A DNA stretch of 64,000 bases. Source: JAGQRJ01 sp041402045. Lineage in GTDB: Bacteria; Planctomycetota; J058. The stretch covers positions 77,805 to 141,804 of the forward strand of contig JAWKSZ010000013.1 of NCBI GenBank assembly GCA_041402045.1, read 5' to 3'. The position numbers and the translations under genes were made by a program. The stretch's first letter is position 1; each line of letters begins with the position of its first letter. The notes under the pieces are model-generated. The model was not told where the DNA came from. It saw only the letters and a list, made by a program, of their open reading frames with translations, and searched no databases. Shown piece after piece: positions 26,365 through 35,101 of the stretch.

Positions 26365-28646
26365 GCAGCAACGACTCGCAGCGCCTCCAAGCGGCGAAGC
26401 CGGGCAACCAATTCGGCACCTTCGAGGGCGTGTTCACGCCGAGCATCCTCACGATCCTCGGCGTGATCATGTTCATGCGCGCCTCGTTCGTGATCGGCAA
26501 CGCGGGGATCGTCTACGCGATCGCGATCCTGTGCCTGGCCAAGGCGATCACGTTCACGACCTCGCTCTCGCTCTCCGCGATCGGGACCAACATGCAGGTC
26601 CGCGGCGGCGGCGCCTACTTCCTGATCTCGCGGGTGCTGGGCCCCGAGTTCGGCGGGGCGATCGGGATCGCGCTCTATTTCGCCCTCGCGCTCTCGGTGC
26701 CCTTCTACATCCTGGGCTTCACCGAGGCGCTCTCGCGCTCGGTCCCGAGCCTGGTGCCGCTGTTCCTGCTGGTGACCCTGGCGACCCTGGTCGCGGTGTT
26801 CGTCGTGTCCTACGTGGGCGCGGGCTGGGCGCTCAAGGCGCAGTACCTGATCATGGCGATCCTCGCGGTCTCGATCGTGTTCATGCTCGGGGGCGCGCTG
26901 CTGCAGTTCGACCCCGCGACCTTCCGCGAGAACCTGGGGCCGGGCTACGTGGAGCGCGAGGGCGGCGCCGGGGACTACTCGTTCTGGCTGATCTTCGCGA
27001 TCTACTTCCCCGCGGCCACCGGGATCGACGCCGGCGTGAACATGTCCGGCGACCTCAAGGACGCCAACAAGAGCCTGCCCCGCGGGACCCTGGCCGCGGT
27101 GGGCGTGGGCTTCCTCGTCTACCTGATCCAGATCCTGATCGCCGGCGGCGCCTTCGCGCGCAGCGACCTGATCGAGACCCCCTACGACGTGCTCAAGGAC
27201 CACGCGCTGTTCGGGCTCTCGTTCCTGGTCGTGGCCGGGGTGTGCGCGGCCACGCTCTCCAGCGCCCTGGGCAGCCTGCTGGGCGCGCCCCGGGTGCTGC
27301 AGGCGGTCTCCCGCGACCCGGTGCTCTCCTTCCTCGGCCCCTTCGGCAAGGGCGCGGGGCCGAACGACGAGCCCCGGCGCGCGCTGATCCTGACCACCGT
27401 CCTCAGCGTGGGCGTGCTGGTGTGGGCCGAGCTCACCGGCGGCGCCGAGGGCGCCGCGCTGAACCTGGTGGCCTCGGTGATCACCATGTTCTTCCTCTAC
27501 ACCTACGGCATGGTGAACCTGGCCGCGTTCATCGAGGCCCTGGGCAAGAACCCGTCCTTCCGCCCCCGGTTCCGCTTCTTCCACTGGAGCACCGCGCTCC
27601 TGGGCGCGATCGGCTGCGTGGCCGCGGCCTTCCTGATCGACTGGAAGGCCGCCCTGGCCGCGGTGCTCATGCTCGGCGGGCTGCTGTGGTACCTCCGCAC
27701 CCGCGAGCTCACGAGCTCGTATGCCGACGCGCGCCGCGGCTTCGTGTTCGCCAACGTGCGCACCAACATGCTGCGGCTTTCGCTCATGAAGGAGGACACC
27801 AAGAACTGGCGGCCCACGGTCCTGATCTTCAGCGGCAACCCGGGCAACCGCGAGGAGCTGGTGAGCTTCGGGGTGTGGCTCGAGGCCGGGCGCGGGATCG
27901 TGATCCTGGCGAACCTGCTCGTGGGCCCGCTGGAGCAGAACGCGCACCACCTGCCCAAGGCCAAGGAGCAGCTCCAGGCCTTCTGCCGCGAGCGCTCGCT
28001 GCAGGCCCTGCCCATGGTCATGGTCACCGAGGACCTCGCCGCCGGGGTGAGCGCCATGCTGCAGTCGGCGGGGCTGGGCCCGATCGACCCGAACCTCGTC
28101 GTGTTCGGCTGGGCCGAGGAGTCGGGGCGCATGGGCGGGCTCGGTCAGCACATTCGCACCTCGAACGTGCTGGGCAAGGCCGTGGTCCTGCTCAAGCGCG
28201 ACCCGGACCTCCTGGCCCAGCTCGACCGCGGCGGACGCCGCGCGCGCCGCCGGATCGACGTGTGGTGGCGCGGTCGCGCCAACGGGACGCTCATGCTGCT
28301 CCTGGCGCACCTGCTCACCCGCAACTGGGAGTGGGCCGGGAGCGAGGTCCGCGTGCTGCGGCTCGTGCCCCACGAGAACGGGCGCGAGCCCGCCATGCAG
28401 GCGCTGCAGGCGTTGATCGATCACTCCCGGGTGGACGCCACCGCGCTGACCCTGGTCGACGCGCGGCCGTTCCCCGAGGTCCTGCGCACCACCTCCGGGG
28501 ACGCCGCCTGCGTGTTCCTCGGCTTCGGGATCCCCGACGCGGGCGCGGAGGAGCGCTGGCACGGCGGGTTCAGCAAGCTGCTCGAGGGGCTGCCGACCAC
28601 GCTCCTGGTCAACGCCCCCGAGGGCCAGGAAGAGCTCCTGGTCTAG
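26361..28646 (+). CDS. Cation-chloride cotransporter-like (SLC12/APC superfamily) permease
   Basis: About 760 residues. The membrane part (residues ~20-450) has about 12 helices and begins with GTFEGVFTPSILTILGVIMF, the signature region of the SLC12 branch of the amino acid-polyamine-organocation superfamily. It also contains AIYFPAATGIDAGVNMSGDL. The ~300-residue C-terminal cytoplasmic part (WRPTVLIFSGNPGNREELV) resembles the regulatory tail of Na-K-Cl cotransporters. It probably moves K+, Na+ or Cl- coupled together; the ions cannot be read from sequence. GTG 26355 and 26361 are both possible starts; I prefer 26361 because of its GTGA overlap with the small upstream frame. No Shine-Dalgarno sequence is evident. 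Confidence 0.87.
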   Translation: MSSNDSQRLQAAKPGNQFGTFEGVFTPSILTILGVIMFMRASFVIGNAGIVYAIAILCLAKAITFTTSLSLSAIGTNMQVRGGGAYFLISRVLGPEFGGAIGIALYFALALSVPFYILGFTEALSRSVPSLVPLFLLVTLATLVAVFVVSYVGAGWALKAQYLIMAILAVSIVFMLGGALLQFDPATFRENLGPGYVEREGGAGDYSFWLIFAIYFPAATGIDAGVNMSGDLKDANKSLPRGTLAAVGVGFLVYLIQILIAGGAFARSDLIETPYDVLKDHALFGLSFLVVAGVCAATLSSALGSLLGAPRVLQAVSRDPVLSFLGPFGKGAGPNDEPRRALILTTVLSVGVLVWAELTGGAEGAALNLVASVITMFFLYTYGMVNLAAFIEALGKNPSFRPRFRFFHWSTALLGAIGCVAAAFLIDWKAALAAVLMLGGLLWYLRTRELTSSYADARRGFVFANVRTNMLRLSLMKEDTKNWRPTVLIFSGNPGNREELVSFGVWLEAGRGIVILANLLVGPLEQNAHHLPKAKEQLQAFCRERSLQALPMVMVTEDLAAGVSAMLQSAGLGPIDPNLVVFGWAEESGRMGGLGQHIRTSNVLGKAVVLLKRDPDLLAQLDRGGRRARRRIDVWWRGRANGTLMLLLAHLLTRNWEWAGSEVRVLRLVPHENGREPAMQALQALIDHSRVDATALTLVDARPFPEVLRTTSGDAACVFLGFGIPDAGAEERWHGGFSKLLEGLPTTLLVNAPEGQEELLV

Positions 28647-28650
28647 GGCG

Positions 28651-28875
28651 CGGGCTGCCCCTGCCCCGGCTCCGCAAGGTCGCGAGCTGGCTGGGAGGAC
28701 GATTTTACCGCCAAGGACGCCAAGGACGCCAAGGCTCCGCCCCGCGACGTCGTCTCGACAGGTAGAAGGATGGAAGGAAGGCTGACACGCCCTGGCACTT
28801 CCCTCAATCCTTCTTCTTCGGGACCCGGAGCCGACCGCAGGCCTTGGCGTCCTTGGCGTCCGCGGCGGCGGTGAA
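28651..28875. repeat. Interspersed inverted-repeat element, copy A
   Basis: Arms of ~33 bases made of CGCCAAGG units (28,707-28,739) and their complement (28,841-28,872) flank a core of about 100 bases. A flank CGCGAGCTGGCTGGG lies at 28,681-28,695. The second copy at 34.8-35.06 kb shares arms and flank in the same orientation, but its core is reversed: CCCTCAATCCTTCTT here, AAGAAGGATTGAGGG there. It is non-coding and lies between the transporter and purL. Confidence 0.75.
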
Positions 28876-28959
28876 ATCACGTATCGCCGGCGCCCGCGAC
28901 CCGGCCGCCGGTGCGCCCTGCGGCCGGAAGGCCACCACCTCTCCGCCATATGAGGCGAC

Positions 28960-30303
28960 ACCGCCTACCTCGCTGCGTCGAAGCCGTCCGCCGCGACCCC
29001 AGCCCGCGACCGGCCCCGAGGGCGCGCTCCGCACCGACTCCGCGCCGCTGGCTTCGCCGTGGACGGGGTGCGCACCCAGCCCAGGTGTTCGAGCTGGCGC
29101 CGGTCGACGCCGCCACCGCCGAGCGCCTGGGGCGCGAGCTCCTCGCGAACCCGGTCCTGGACGCGCTGCGGTGCAGCCCGTCGGCGGGCTCTGCCGCCCC
29201 GGGGAGCGCGCGACCGTGCTCCGCCGCGACGGCGTCATGGACCCGGTCGCGCAGCTCTCGACCCTCGAGGCCGCCGCGCCCTGGGGTCGAGCTCGACGCG
29301 TGCGCGCAGCCCAGCGGATCCCACCTCGCCGGAGACCCGCCGCGACCAGGCCGCCAGCGCCTGGTCGTGCACCATCGGCCCAACCAATGAAGTCGACCGC
29401 GCGCAGGGCGACGACCAGCCCCGCGCCCGGGCAGCAGCCACGCAGCGCCTGGCCCGGACGTGCACCTGGCCACGGCCCGGCCTCGACGACGCCGCGCTGA
29501 GCGGCGTAGCTCTCGCGGGCCTCGAGCCTGGCCCTGGACGCGGTGGAAATGCGCGCGTCCGGGCCGCACTACGCCGAAGGCTGGGGCGCGCCCACCGACG
29601 TCGACTCGAACCTGACGGGCCTGGTCCGAGCACTGCAAGCGCAAGACCCTCACCGGCCCGATCACCTCACCGCGACCCGCGACGACGGGCCACCGTCACC
29701 TGATGCCCGGTTTCTCAGCGAACCGTGTTCGCCGCGACCCGGGCCTCGACCTCGAGCGCTGCCTCCTCGATGGGCCCCGTCGACAACGCGGGGTGATCCG
29801 CTTCGACGACGACTACGGCGTGGCGATCAAGGTCGGAACCCCACAACCACCCTCGGCGATCGAGCCCTACGGCGGCGCGGGGACCGGGATCGGCAGGGTG
29901 ATCCGCGACATTTGGGGACCACGGGCTCGGCGCCAAGCCTCCTGAACGTGGACGTGTTCTGCGTGGGCGACCTCGAGGCGCAGGCCGAGGAGCTGCCCCA
30001 GGGCGCCTGCATCCGCGCAGTGCTGCGCGGGATGCGTGGCCGGGGTCCGCGACTACGGCAGCCGCATGGGGATCCCCACCGCCTGCGGGGCGCTGGTGAC
30101 CGAGCCGCGCGCCTCGGCGGCCCCCTGGTGGGCCACGCCGGGACCGTGGGCCTGATCGAGCGGCACTGGTCGCCAAACAGCCCCGAGACGGCGACTGGAT
30201 CGTGGCCGACCGGGCGAGGCCGCGCACCGAGGGCGCGACGGCGTCAGGGCGACCTTCTCCTCGGACGCCCTGACCAGCCAGAGCGAGGTCGAGCGGCGGC
30301 GCG
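28960..30303 (+). pseudogene. purL: purL 5' half, frame-disrupted
   Basis: Pieces of phosphoribosylformylglycinamidine synthase occur in correct order across frames: a PurS-like part (VFELAPVDAATAERLGRELL at ~29,080), DGVMDPVAQ at ~29,235, WSEHCKRKTLTGPI at ~29,625, then GVIRFDDDYGVAIKV and IEPYGGAGTGIG at ~29,790-29,895. The active-site KVETHNHPSAIEP reads KVGTPQPPSAIEP; this is explained by one extra and one missing C in neighbouring C-runs plus one further change. Further pieces are GALVTE and AGTVGLIE. The total to the stop at 31,839 is ~960 residues, the right size for a PurS-PurL fusion. Errors, not decay, are the likely cause. Confidence 0.75.
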
Positions 30304-31839
30304 GTGCGATCGAGCGGTCAGGAGAAGCTCGGCGACGTGCTGCTCGAGGTGCGCGAGCGCCTGCACGCGGTGACCGACTGCGGCGCCGGCGGGTTCTCCT
30401 CGGCGGTCGGCGAAATGGCCGAAGGCCTGGGGGCCGAGGTCGACCTGAGCCTGGCCCCGTTGAAGTACGCCGGGCTCGAGCCGTGGGAGGTGTGGATCTC
30501 CGAGGCCCAAGAGCGCATGGTGCTCGCGGTGCCCGACGCCGAGGTCGAGGCGGTGTGCGCCGCCTTCGCCGCCGAGGACGTGGAGGCCGTGCGCCTGGGC
30601 CGCTTCCGCGCCAGCGGGCGGCTGGTGCTGCGCTGGGGCGAGCAGCAGGTGGCGGACCTCGACCTGGACTTCCTCCACGACGGCCTGCCCAAGCAGGCGC
30701 GGCAGGCGCGCTGGGAAGCGCGCGCCCCGCAGCCCTGGTCGGCGCCCAGCGTGGCCCCGGGCGAGGCCCTGCGCCGGGTGCTGGCCACCCCGACCGTGGG
30801 CTCCAAGGCCCCGATCGTGCGCCAGTACGACCACGAGGTGCAGGGCACCAGCGCGATCAAGCCCCTGTGCGGGGTCGGCGGCGGCGGCCCCAGCGACGGG
30901 GTGGTGATCGCGCCGCGCCGCGGCTCGCGGCGCGGGGTGGTCGTGGGGCTGGGGCTGCACCCGCGGCTCTCGGACCTCGACCCCTACGCCATGGCGACCT
31001 GGTCGATCGACGAGGCCCTGCGCAACGTGGTCGCCGCCGGCGCCGACCTCGACACCTGCGCGATCCTCGACAACTTCTCCTGGGGCGACTGCCGGCGGCC
31101 GGAGCAGCTCGGCTCCCTGGTGCGCGCCGCCGAGGCTTGCCGCGACGCGGCCCTGGCCTACCGGGTGCCCTTCGTCTCGGGCAAGGACTCGCTCAACAAC
31201 GAGTTCGTGCGCGCCGACGGCACGCGCCAGGCGATCCCGGGCACGCTCCTGATCACCGCGGTCGGGGTCATGGACGACGTGCTGCAGGCCGTGAGCATGG
31301 ACCTCAAGCGCCCGGGGCACCCGCTGCTCCTGGTCGGGGAGACCCGGGACGAGCTCGGGGGCGGGCTCTTGAACGCCGCCCTCGGACGCCAGGGCGGCGC
31401 CGTGCCTCGGGTGGACCTGGAGCGGGCCCCGGCGACCCTGCGCGCGGTGGGCGCGGCCCTGGCCTCGGGCGCGGTCCTCGCCTGCCACGACCTGAGCGAG
31501 GGCGGGCTCGCGGTCGCCGCCGCGGAAATGGCCTTCGCGGGCGGCGTGGGCCTCGAGCTCGACCTCGCCCCGGCGCCGGGGTCCCCGGACCTCTCCGCCT
31601 GGGCCTGGCTGTTCGCCGAGAGCCCCTCGCGCTTCCTGCTCGAGGTCGACCCCGGGCGGCTCGACGAGGTCCAGCGCGCGCTGGCCGGCGTGCCCGCGGC
31701 CCAGGTGGGGACGACCGCCGCCGCGCCGCGGCTGCGGATCCAGCACGGGGCCACCCTGCTCCTGGACGAGGACCTCGCCGGGCTGGACGCGGCCTGGCGC
31801 ACGGCGCTCCACGGAGCGTTCCCGCCCGCCGACGTCTGA
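30304..31839 (+). CDS. purL: Phosphoribosylformylglycinamidine synthase, synthetase subunit, C-terminal part
   Basis: PurL converts FGAR, glutamine-derived ammonia and ATP to FGAM, the fourth step of purine synthesis. This intact frame covers roughly the last 500 residues. It includes the end of the first AIRS-like half (AVTDCGAGGFSSAVGEMAEG), the second half with VGSKAPIVRQYDHEVQGTSA and VPFVSGKDSLNNEF, and the final ACHDLSEGGLAVAAAEMAFA. The apparent start at 30,304 is an artefact of upstream frame breaks. No purQ or other pur gene is adjacent. It is followed by a promoter and the divergent-function DUF481 gene. Confidence 0.9.
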   Translation: MRSSGQEKLGDVLLEVRERLHAVTDCGAGGFSSAVGEMAEGLGAEVDLSLAPLKYAGLEPWEVWISEAQERMVLAVPDAEVEAVCAAFAAEDVEAVRLGRFRASGRLVLRWGEQQVADLDLDFLHDGLPKQARQARWEARAPQPWSAPSVAPGEALRRVLATPTVGSKAPIVRQYDHEVQGTSAIKPLCGVGGGGPSDGVVIAPRRGSRRGVVVGLGLHPRLSDLDPYAMATWSIDEALRNVVAAGADLDTCAILDNFSWGDCRRPEQLGSLVRAAEACRDAALAYRVPFVSGKDSLNNEFVRADGTRQAIPGTLLITAVGVMDDVLQAVSMDLKRPGHPLLLVGETRDELGGGLLNAALGRQGGAVPRVDLERAPATLRAVGAALASGAVLACHDLSEGGLAVAAAEMAFAGGVGLELDLAPAPGSPDLSAWAWLFAESPSRFLLEVDPGRLDEVQRALAGVPAAQVGTTAAAPRLRIQHGATLLLDEDLAGLDAAWRTALHGAFPPADV

Positions 31840-31902
31840 CCGCCGCTCGCCGAGCGTTGAACAAGCCTTGCACAGGGCGATAGAAACCTCCCCGGCCGCG
31901 CT

Positions 31903-31930
31903 TTGCGCTGTCTGGGGCGCTTGCTAACGT
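31903..31930 (+). promoter_or_regulatory. Promoter of DUF481 gene
   Basis: TTGCGC at 31,903-31,908 and TAACGT at 31,925-31,930 are separated by 16 bases, a sigma-70-like pair. Transcription would start about 35 bases before ATG 31972, leaving a leader with a weak GAGGA ribosome binding site. Confidence 0.55.
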
Positions 31931-31971
31931 CCCTGCGCCTTTGGCACCCACCCAACAGAGGATCCAGTTCC

Positions 31972-33189
31972 ATGAAGCGGTTGATCGTATCCAGCCTCCT
32001 CCTGTGGGGCCTCGTCGGGGGCGTCTACGCCCAGGACGACCCCACCACCGACCCGATCGAAGACGGCGAGACCCCCGTCGACGTCCCCGAGGTCGACGCC
32101 CCCGAAGGGGCCGAGGTCGAGGCCGGCGAGCTCTCTCCCCCCGGCACCCTGCCCTCGGGGCTCGTGCTCAAGAACGGGGAGGCCCTGCGGGGGAGCCTGG
32201 TCGGCGTCAGCGACGGGACCGTGACCTACACCAGCGAGTCGGTGGGCGAGCAGAAGGTGCCCCTGGCCCAGGTCGAGTCGCTCAACACCGAGAAGGTGCA
32301 CGAGGTCGTCATGCCCGGCGGCGGCACCCTGCGCGGCCAGGTGCAGATCGTCGGCGAGCAGGTGATCGTGACGCCGGAGGACGGCAGCGCGCCGGTGACC
32401 TTCGCCCTCGCGGACCTGACCGCGATCAACCCGGCGCCGGAGAAGACCGAGCTCGACTACTGGACCTTCACCGGGACCCTGGGCGCCAGCGCCACCTACG
32501 GCAACACCCGCACCCGGACCTTCTTCGCCCTGGCGAGCGTCGACCGCGAGGACGAGAACACCCACTTCCGCCTGGCCTACACCGGCGTCTACGCCGTCGA
32601 CGCGAGCAAGAACGGCGCCGGCGAGACCGCCAAGAGCCACCGCGGTGACTTCCAGTTCGACGTGAACATCACCGAGCGCTTCTACGTGACCCCGGTGGTC
32701 GGCCACCTGCTCTACGACAAGTTCGCGAACATCGAGCTCCGCGGCAGCATCGGCGCCGGGGTCGGCTACAAGATCTTCATCAAGGAGCACCTCAAGTGGC
32801 GCGTCGAGGCCGGCGGGTCCTACAGCGAGACCCGGGTCTACCGCGAGTCGCCGAACCTGCTCGTCGCGACCCAGACCCCGCCCGAGGAGACCCCGCCCTT
32901 CAACCAGGCGATCTACTCGGTCTCGGCCCGCGTCGCGAGCAACTTCTACTGGAAGCTCAACGACCGCCTGACCCTGGACGCGTTCTGGGAGTCCTACATC
33001 GGGGTCAAGGACCTCAAGGACACCTTCCACCGCGGCACGTTCAACATCGGCTACCAGATCAGCGGCAACTTCGCCCTGGGCCTGGGCGGGATCTACGACC
33101 GCGTGGAGACCCCTGGCCGCCGCGCCAACGGGAGCCCCGCCCGCCGCGACGACTTCAAGGCGACCCTGACCCTGTCCTTCACCTTCTAG
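31972..33189 (+). CDS. DUF481 outer-membrane beta-barrel protein
   Basis: MKRLIVSSLLLWGLVGGVYA is a signal peptide; the mature protein starts with an acidic linker. Residues ~60-150 contain two short Sm-like strand repeats (LVLKNGEALRGSLVGVSDG and TLRGQVQIVGEQVIV). The last ~240 residues are the DUF481 barrel, with alternating aromatic strands such as WTFTGTLGASATYGNTRTR and a terminal LTLSFTF, the phenylalanine end typical of outer-membrane barrels. The family includes YdiY-type salt-stress proteins. It implies a Gram-negative outer membrane. ATG 31972 was chosen because it gives the signal peptide. Confidence 0.88.
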   Translation: MKRLIVSSLLLWGLVGGVYAQDDPTTDPIEDGETPVDVPEVDAPEGAEVEAGELSPPGTLPSGLVLKNGEALRGSLVGVSDGTVTYTSESVGEQKVPLAQVESLNTEKVHEVVMPGGGTLRGQVQIVGEQVIVTPEDGSAPVTFALADLTAINPAPEKTELDYWTFTGTLGASATYGNTRTRTFFALASVDREDENTHFRLAYTGVYAVDASKNGAGETAKSHRGDFQFDVNITERFYVTPVVGHLLYDKFANIELRGSIGAGVGYKIFIKEHLKWRVEAGGSYSETRVYRESPNLLVATQTPPEETPPFNQAIYSVSARVASNFYWKLNDRLTLDAFWESYIGVKDLKDTFHRGTFNIGYQISGNFALGLGGIYDRVETPGRRANGSPARRDDFKATLTLSFTF

Positions 33190-33194
33190 GCGCG

Positions 33195-33277
33195 GAGTTC
33201 GCGATCCCGAGCGGGCGAGGGTCCGCGCGGGGTCGCGACGTTCCTGAGGGGGCCTCGCCCGCTCGGGATCGCGACTC
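33195..33277. repeat. Long inverted repeat downstream of DUF481 gene
   Basis: A 26-base arm at 33,195-33,220 pairs with 33,253-33,277, with one bulged base, around a 32-base loop. The arm contains CGATCCCGAGCGGGCGAGG. It starts 6 bases after the DUF481 stop. It is far longer than a normal terminator stem and may be an mRNA 3' protective structure or a mobile repeat. Confidence 0.6.
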
Positions 33278-33323
33278 CGAGCCTAAGGCTCCGCCAGGTC
33301 GGGAGTGATCCGACCCACACGCA

Positions 33324-33349
33324 GGACGCCGCCCTCTCGGGCGGCGTCC
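33324..33349. terminator. Bidirectional terminator-like hairpin
   Basis: GGACGCCGCCC, loop TCTC, GGGCGGCGTCC form an 11-bp perfect stem between two convergent genes. There is no long T-run on either side, so efficiency is uncertain. Confidence 0.6.
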
Positions 33350-33381
33350 TTGGCGTTGGTTCCAGGAGCGGCGAGCCCCGG

Positions 33382-33954
33382 CTAGCTCGGCCCGAGCAGG
33401 CCGCGCACCGCTGCGCCCAGGAGCGCCTCGCACGCTCGGCGCACGCGCCCCCGCAGGCGGCGCGCGACCCCGGGTCGGGGCGCCGGCGGCGCGCTCGGGG
33501 CCCAGCCGTCGTAGAGCGCGCTCACGGCGAGCTGGGCCTCGACCTGGGCCAGGTCCCGCGCGACCTCCACGTCGTGGACCACCCGGGTTCCGGCCACGTC
33601 CGGCGCGGCCACCGCCTCGGCGGGGGCCGGAGCCTCGGAGTCGGGGACGACGGGCGTCGCCGCCTGCGCGGGCTCGGGCGCGGCGGTCGCCTCCTGCGCC
33701 GGCGCGGCCTGCTTCTTCGCCGGCTTGCGCCCGGCGGTGGTCTTGCGGGCGCCGGCCTTGCGCTTGGCGCGGGTGCGCTCGGCGGCGGCCCGCTTGCGGC
33801 GCTGGGGACCGCTGGTGGTCAGCGCCTCCTTGGCCTCGGGCGCGGGCGTCGCCTCCTCGGGGTCCTTGCTCGGCACGAGGAAGTCGAGGTTCCGCTTCGC
33901 CTTGCCGCGGGCGAAGGCCCCCTTCAGGGCCTGGCGATCAAGCCGCTTGGCCAT
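33382..33954 (-). CDS. Basic Ala/Lys/Pro-rich protein coupled to ParA
   Basis: The 190-residue product starts MAKRLDRQALKGAFARGKAK. It has a long Lys/Arg/Ala tract (residues ~50-80, AGARKTTAGRKPAKKQ) like nucleoid-binding or histone-H1-like tails, then a Pro/Ala/Glu linker, then a C-terminal helical part (RDLAQVEAQLAVSALYDGW) and a basic amphipathic end. No ParB N-box, HTH or parS-binding motif is seen. Its start overlaps the 3' end of the ParA gene by 17 bases, so the two are translationally coupled. It is probably the ParA partner or cargo adaptor, with DNA binding through the basic tract. This is inference from position and composition. Confidence 0.65.
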   Translation of the reverse strand: MAKRLDRQALKGAFARGKAKRNLDFLVPSKDPEEATPAPEAKEALTTSGPQRRKRAAAERTRAKRKAGARKTTAGRKPAKKQAAPAQEATAAPEPAQAATPVVPDSEAPAPAEAVAAPDVAGTRVVHDVEVARDLAQVEAQLAVSALYDGWAPSAPPAPRPGVARRLRGRVRRACEALLGAAVRGLLGPS

Positions 33955-34738
33955 GGGCCACCTCCTCCCGGGGCTGCAGCGCGCGGTGGACTTCGCAGGC
34001 GAGGGCCTCGTAGGCCAGGGCCGCCCGCGAGCGCGGGGCGTAGATCGAGACCGGCAGCCCGTGGACCTGCGCCTCGCGCACCCGGGTGTCGACGCCGACG
34101 CGGGTCGGGCTCACGTGCTCGCCGAAGGCTTCGACCAGCTCGGCCAGCACGACCTTGCTGATCTTGTTGCGCTGGTCGAAGAGGGTGGGGACCAGGCGCA
34201 CCTGGAGGGTCGGGTTGCGGCGCTCCTGCACCAGCTCCACGACCTCCATGAGCTTGGCCACCCCGCGCGCGCTGAAGAACTCGCACTGCACGGGCACGAC
34301 CACGAGCTGCGAGGCGCCCAGCGCGTTGATCGTGAGCGCGCCCAGGCTGGGGGGGCAGTCGAGCACCACGTAGTCGTAGGCCTCCTGCACCGCGCGCAGC
34401 TTGAATTTGAGCAGCTCGTCGAAGCCGACCTGCCCCAGGAGCTCGGCCTCGGCCTGGGCCAGGCGCGGCCCCGCGGGCAGCAGGTGCAGGGTCTCGACCC
34501 CGGGCAGCTCGATCGGGAGCGCCGCGTCGGCGACGGTCCCCCGCCGCGCCAGGACCTCGAACAGGCTCAGGTCGTCGGCCTCGAGCTCGACGCCGAACCC
34601 GGCGGTGAGGTTCTCCTGCGGGTCCATGTCCACGGCGAGCACGCGGAAGCCCTGCTGGGCCAGGCTGGTCGCCAGCGAGAGCGCGGTGGTCGTCTTGGCC
34701 ACGCCGCCCTTCTGGTTGGCGACGGACAGAATCTGCAT
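33938..34738 (-). CDS. ParA family ATPase
   Basis: 266 residues with the deviant Walker A KGGVAKTT near residue 10, the signature-lysine type of ParA/MinD/Soj proteins. It also has the A' motif AVDMDPQENLT, Walker B YVVLDCPPSLG and a C-terminal Soj-like SRAALAYEALACEV. Such ATPases position chromosomes, plasmids or protein clusters on the nucleoid. There is no parB gene and no plasmid context; the downstream partner is a small basic protein, so cargo positioning is as likely as DNA segregation. An 18-bp palindrome covers the ribosome binding site. Confidence 0.9.
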   Translation of the reverse strand: MQILSVANQKGGVAKTTTALSLATSLAQQGFRVLAVDMDPQENLTAGFGVELEADDLSLFEVLARRGTVADAALPIELPGVETLHLLPAGPRLAQAEAELLGQVGFDELLKFKLRAVQEAYDYVVLDCPPSLGALTINALGASQLVVVPVQCEFFSARGVAKLMEVVELVQERRNPTLQVRLVPTLFDQRNKISKVVLAELVEAFGEHVSPTRVGVDTRVREAQVHGLPVSIYAPRSRAALAYEALACEVHRALQPREEVAHGQAA

Positions 34739-34742
34739 GTGG

Positions 34743-34760
34743 AGCCTCCCCTGGGAGGCT
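34743..34760 (-). promoter_or_regulatory. Palindrome over the parA ribosome binding site
   Basis: AGCCTCCCCTGGGAGGCT has 8-bp perfect arms around two bases and lies 4 bases before ATG 34738. On the mRNA the right arm holds the GGGGAGG Shine-Dalgarno sequence. It could be a repressor-binding site or a hairpin that blocks translation; ParA-family operons are often autoregulated. Confidence 0.45.
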
Positions 34761-34800
34761 TATCGGCGCCCCGGGGAGCAAGCTTTAGCCGCGCCGCGTT

Positions 34801-35056
34801 ATCCGGGGGCCCCTGCCCTTGCCCCTGCCCCAGCCCCTGCCTCTGCCCCAGCTCCGCGAGGTCGCGAGCTGGCTGGGGCGACGGTATGAACCGCCAAGAC
34901 CGCCAAGAGCGCCAAGGCTCCGCGGGGTCGGCTCCGTCCAGAGAGAAGAAGGATTGAGGGGGGCGTGTCCGCTCTTCCCACCCGTCCCTTCTCACTGATC
35001 GCCGAAACGAGGTCTCAGGGCGGAGCCTTGGCGCCCTTGGCGGCCTTGGCGGTTCA
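34801..35056. repeat. Interspersed inverted-repeat element, copy B
   Basis: It has the same plan as copy A: flank CGCGAGCTGGCTGGG at 34,863-34,877, left arm 34,890-34,921 of CGCCAAG units, right arm 35,021-35,054, and a core of ~100 bases. The core runs opposite to that of copy A: AAGAAGGATTGAGGG at 34,946-34,960 and GGCGTGTC at 34,962-34,969. It lies between the ParA gene and the exonuclease III gene and codes for nothing. Confidence 0.75.
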
Positions 35057-35101
35057 ATGGCTCTCGCGCGCCCGCCTGCGGCCTTCGCCGGCCGGCCCGC
35101 C

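Noticed and set aside
15300..30303. Real pseudogene islands or a degraded genomic island
   Set aside because: The breaks include purL, are dense, fall partly in C/G runs and end abruptly next to perfect sequence, which fits local sequencing error better than decay; not excluded without reads.
33382..33954. ParB homologue partner of ParA
   Set aside because: No ParB nuclease/CTPase motif, helix-turn-helix or parS-like site was found; composition is that of a basic low-complexity protein.
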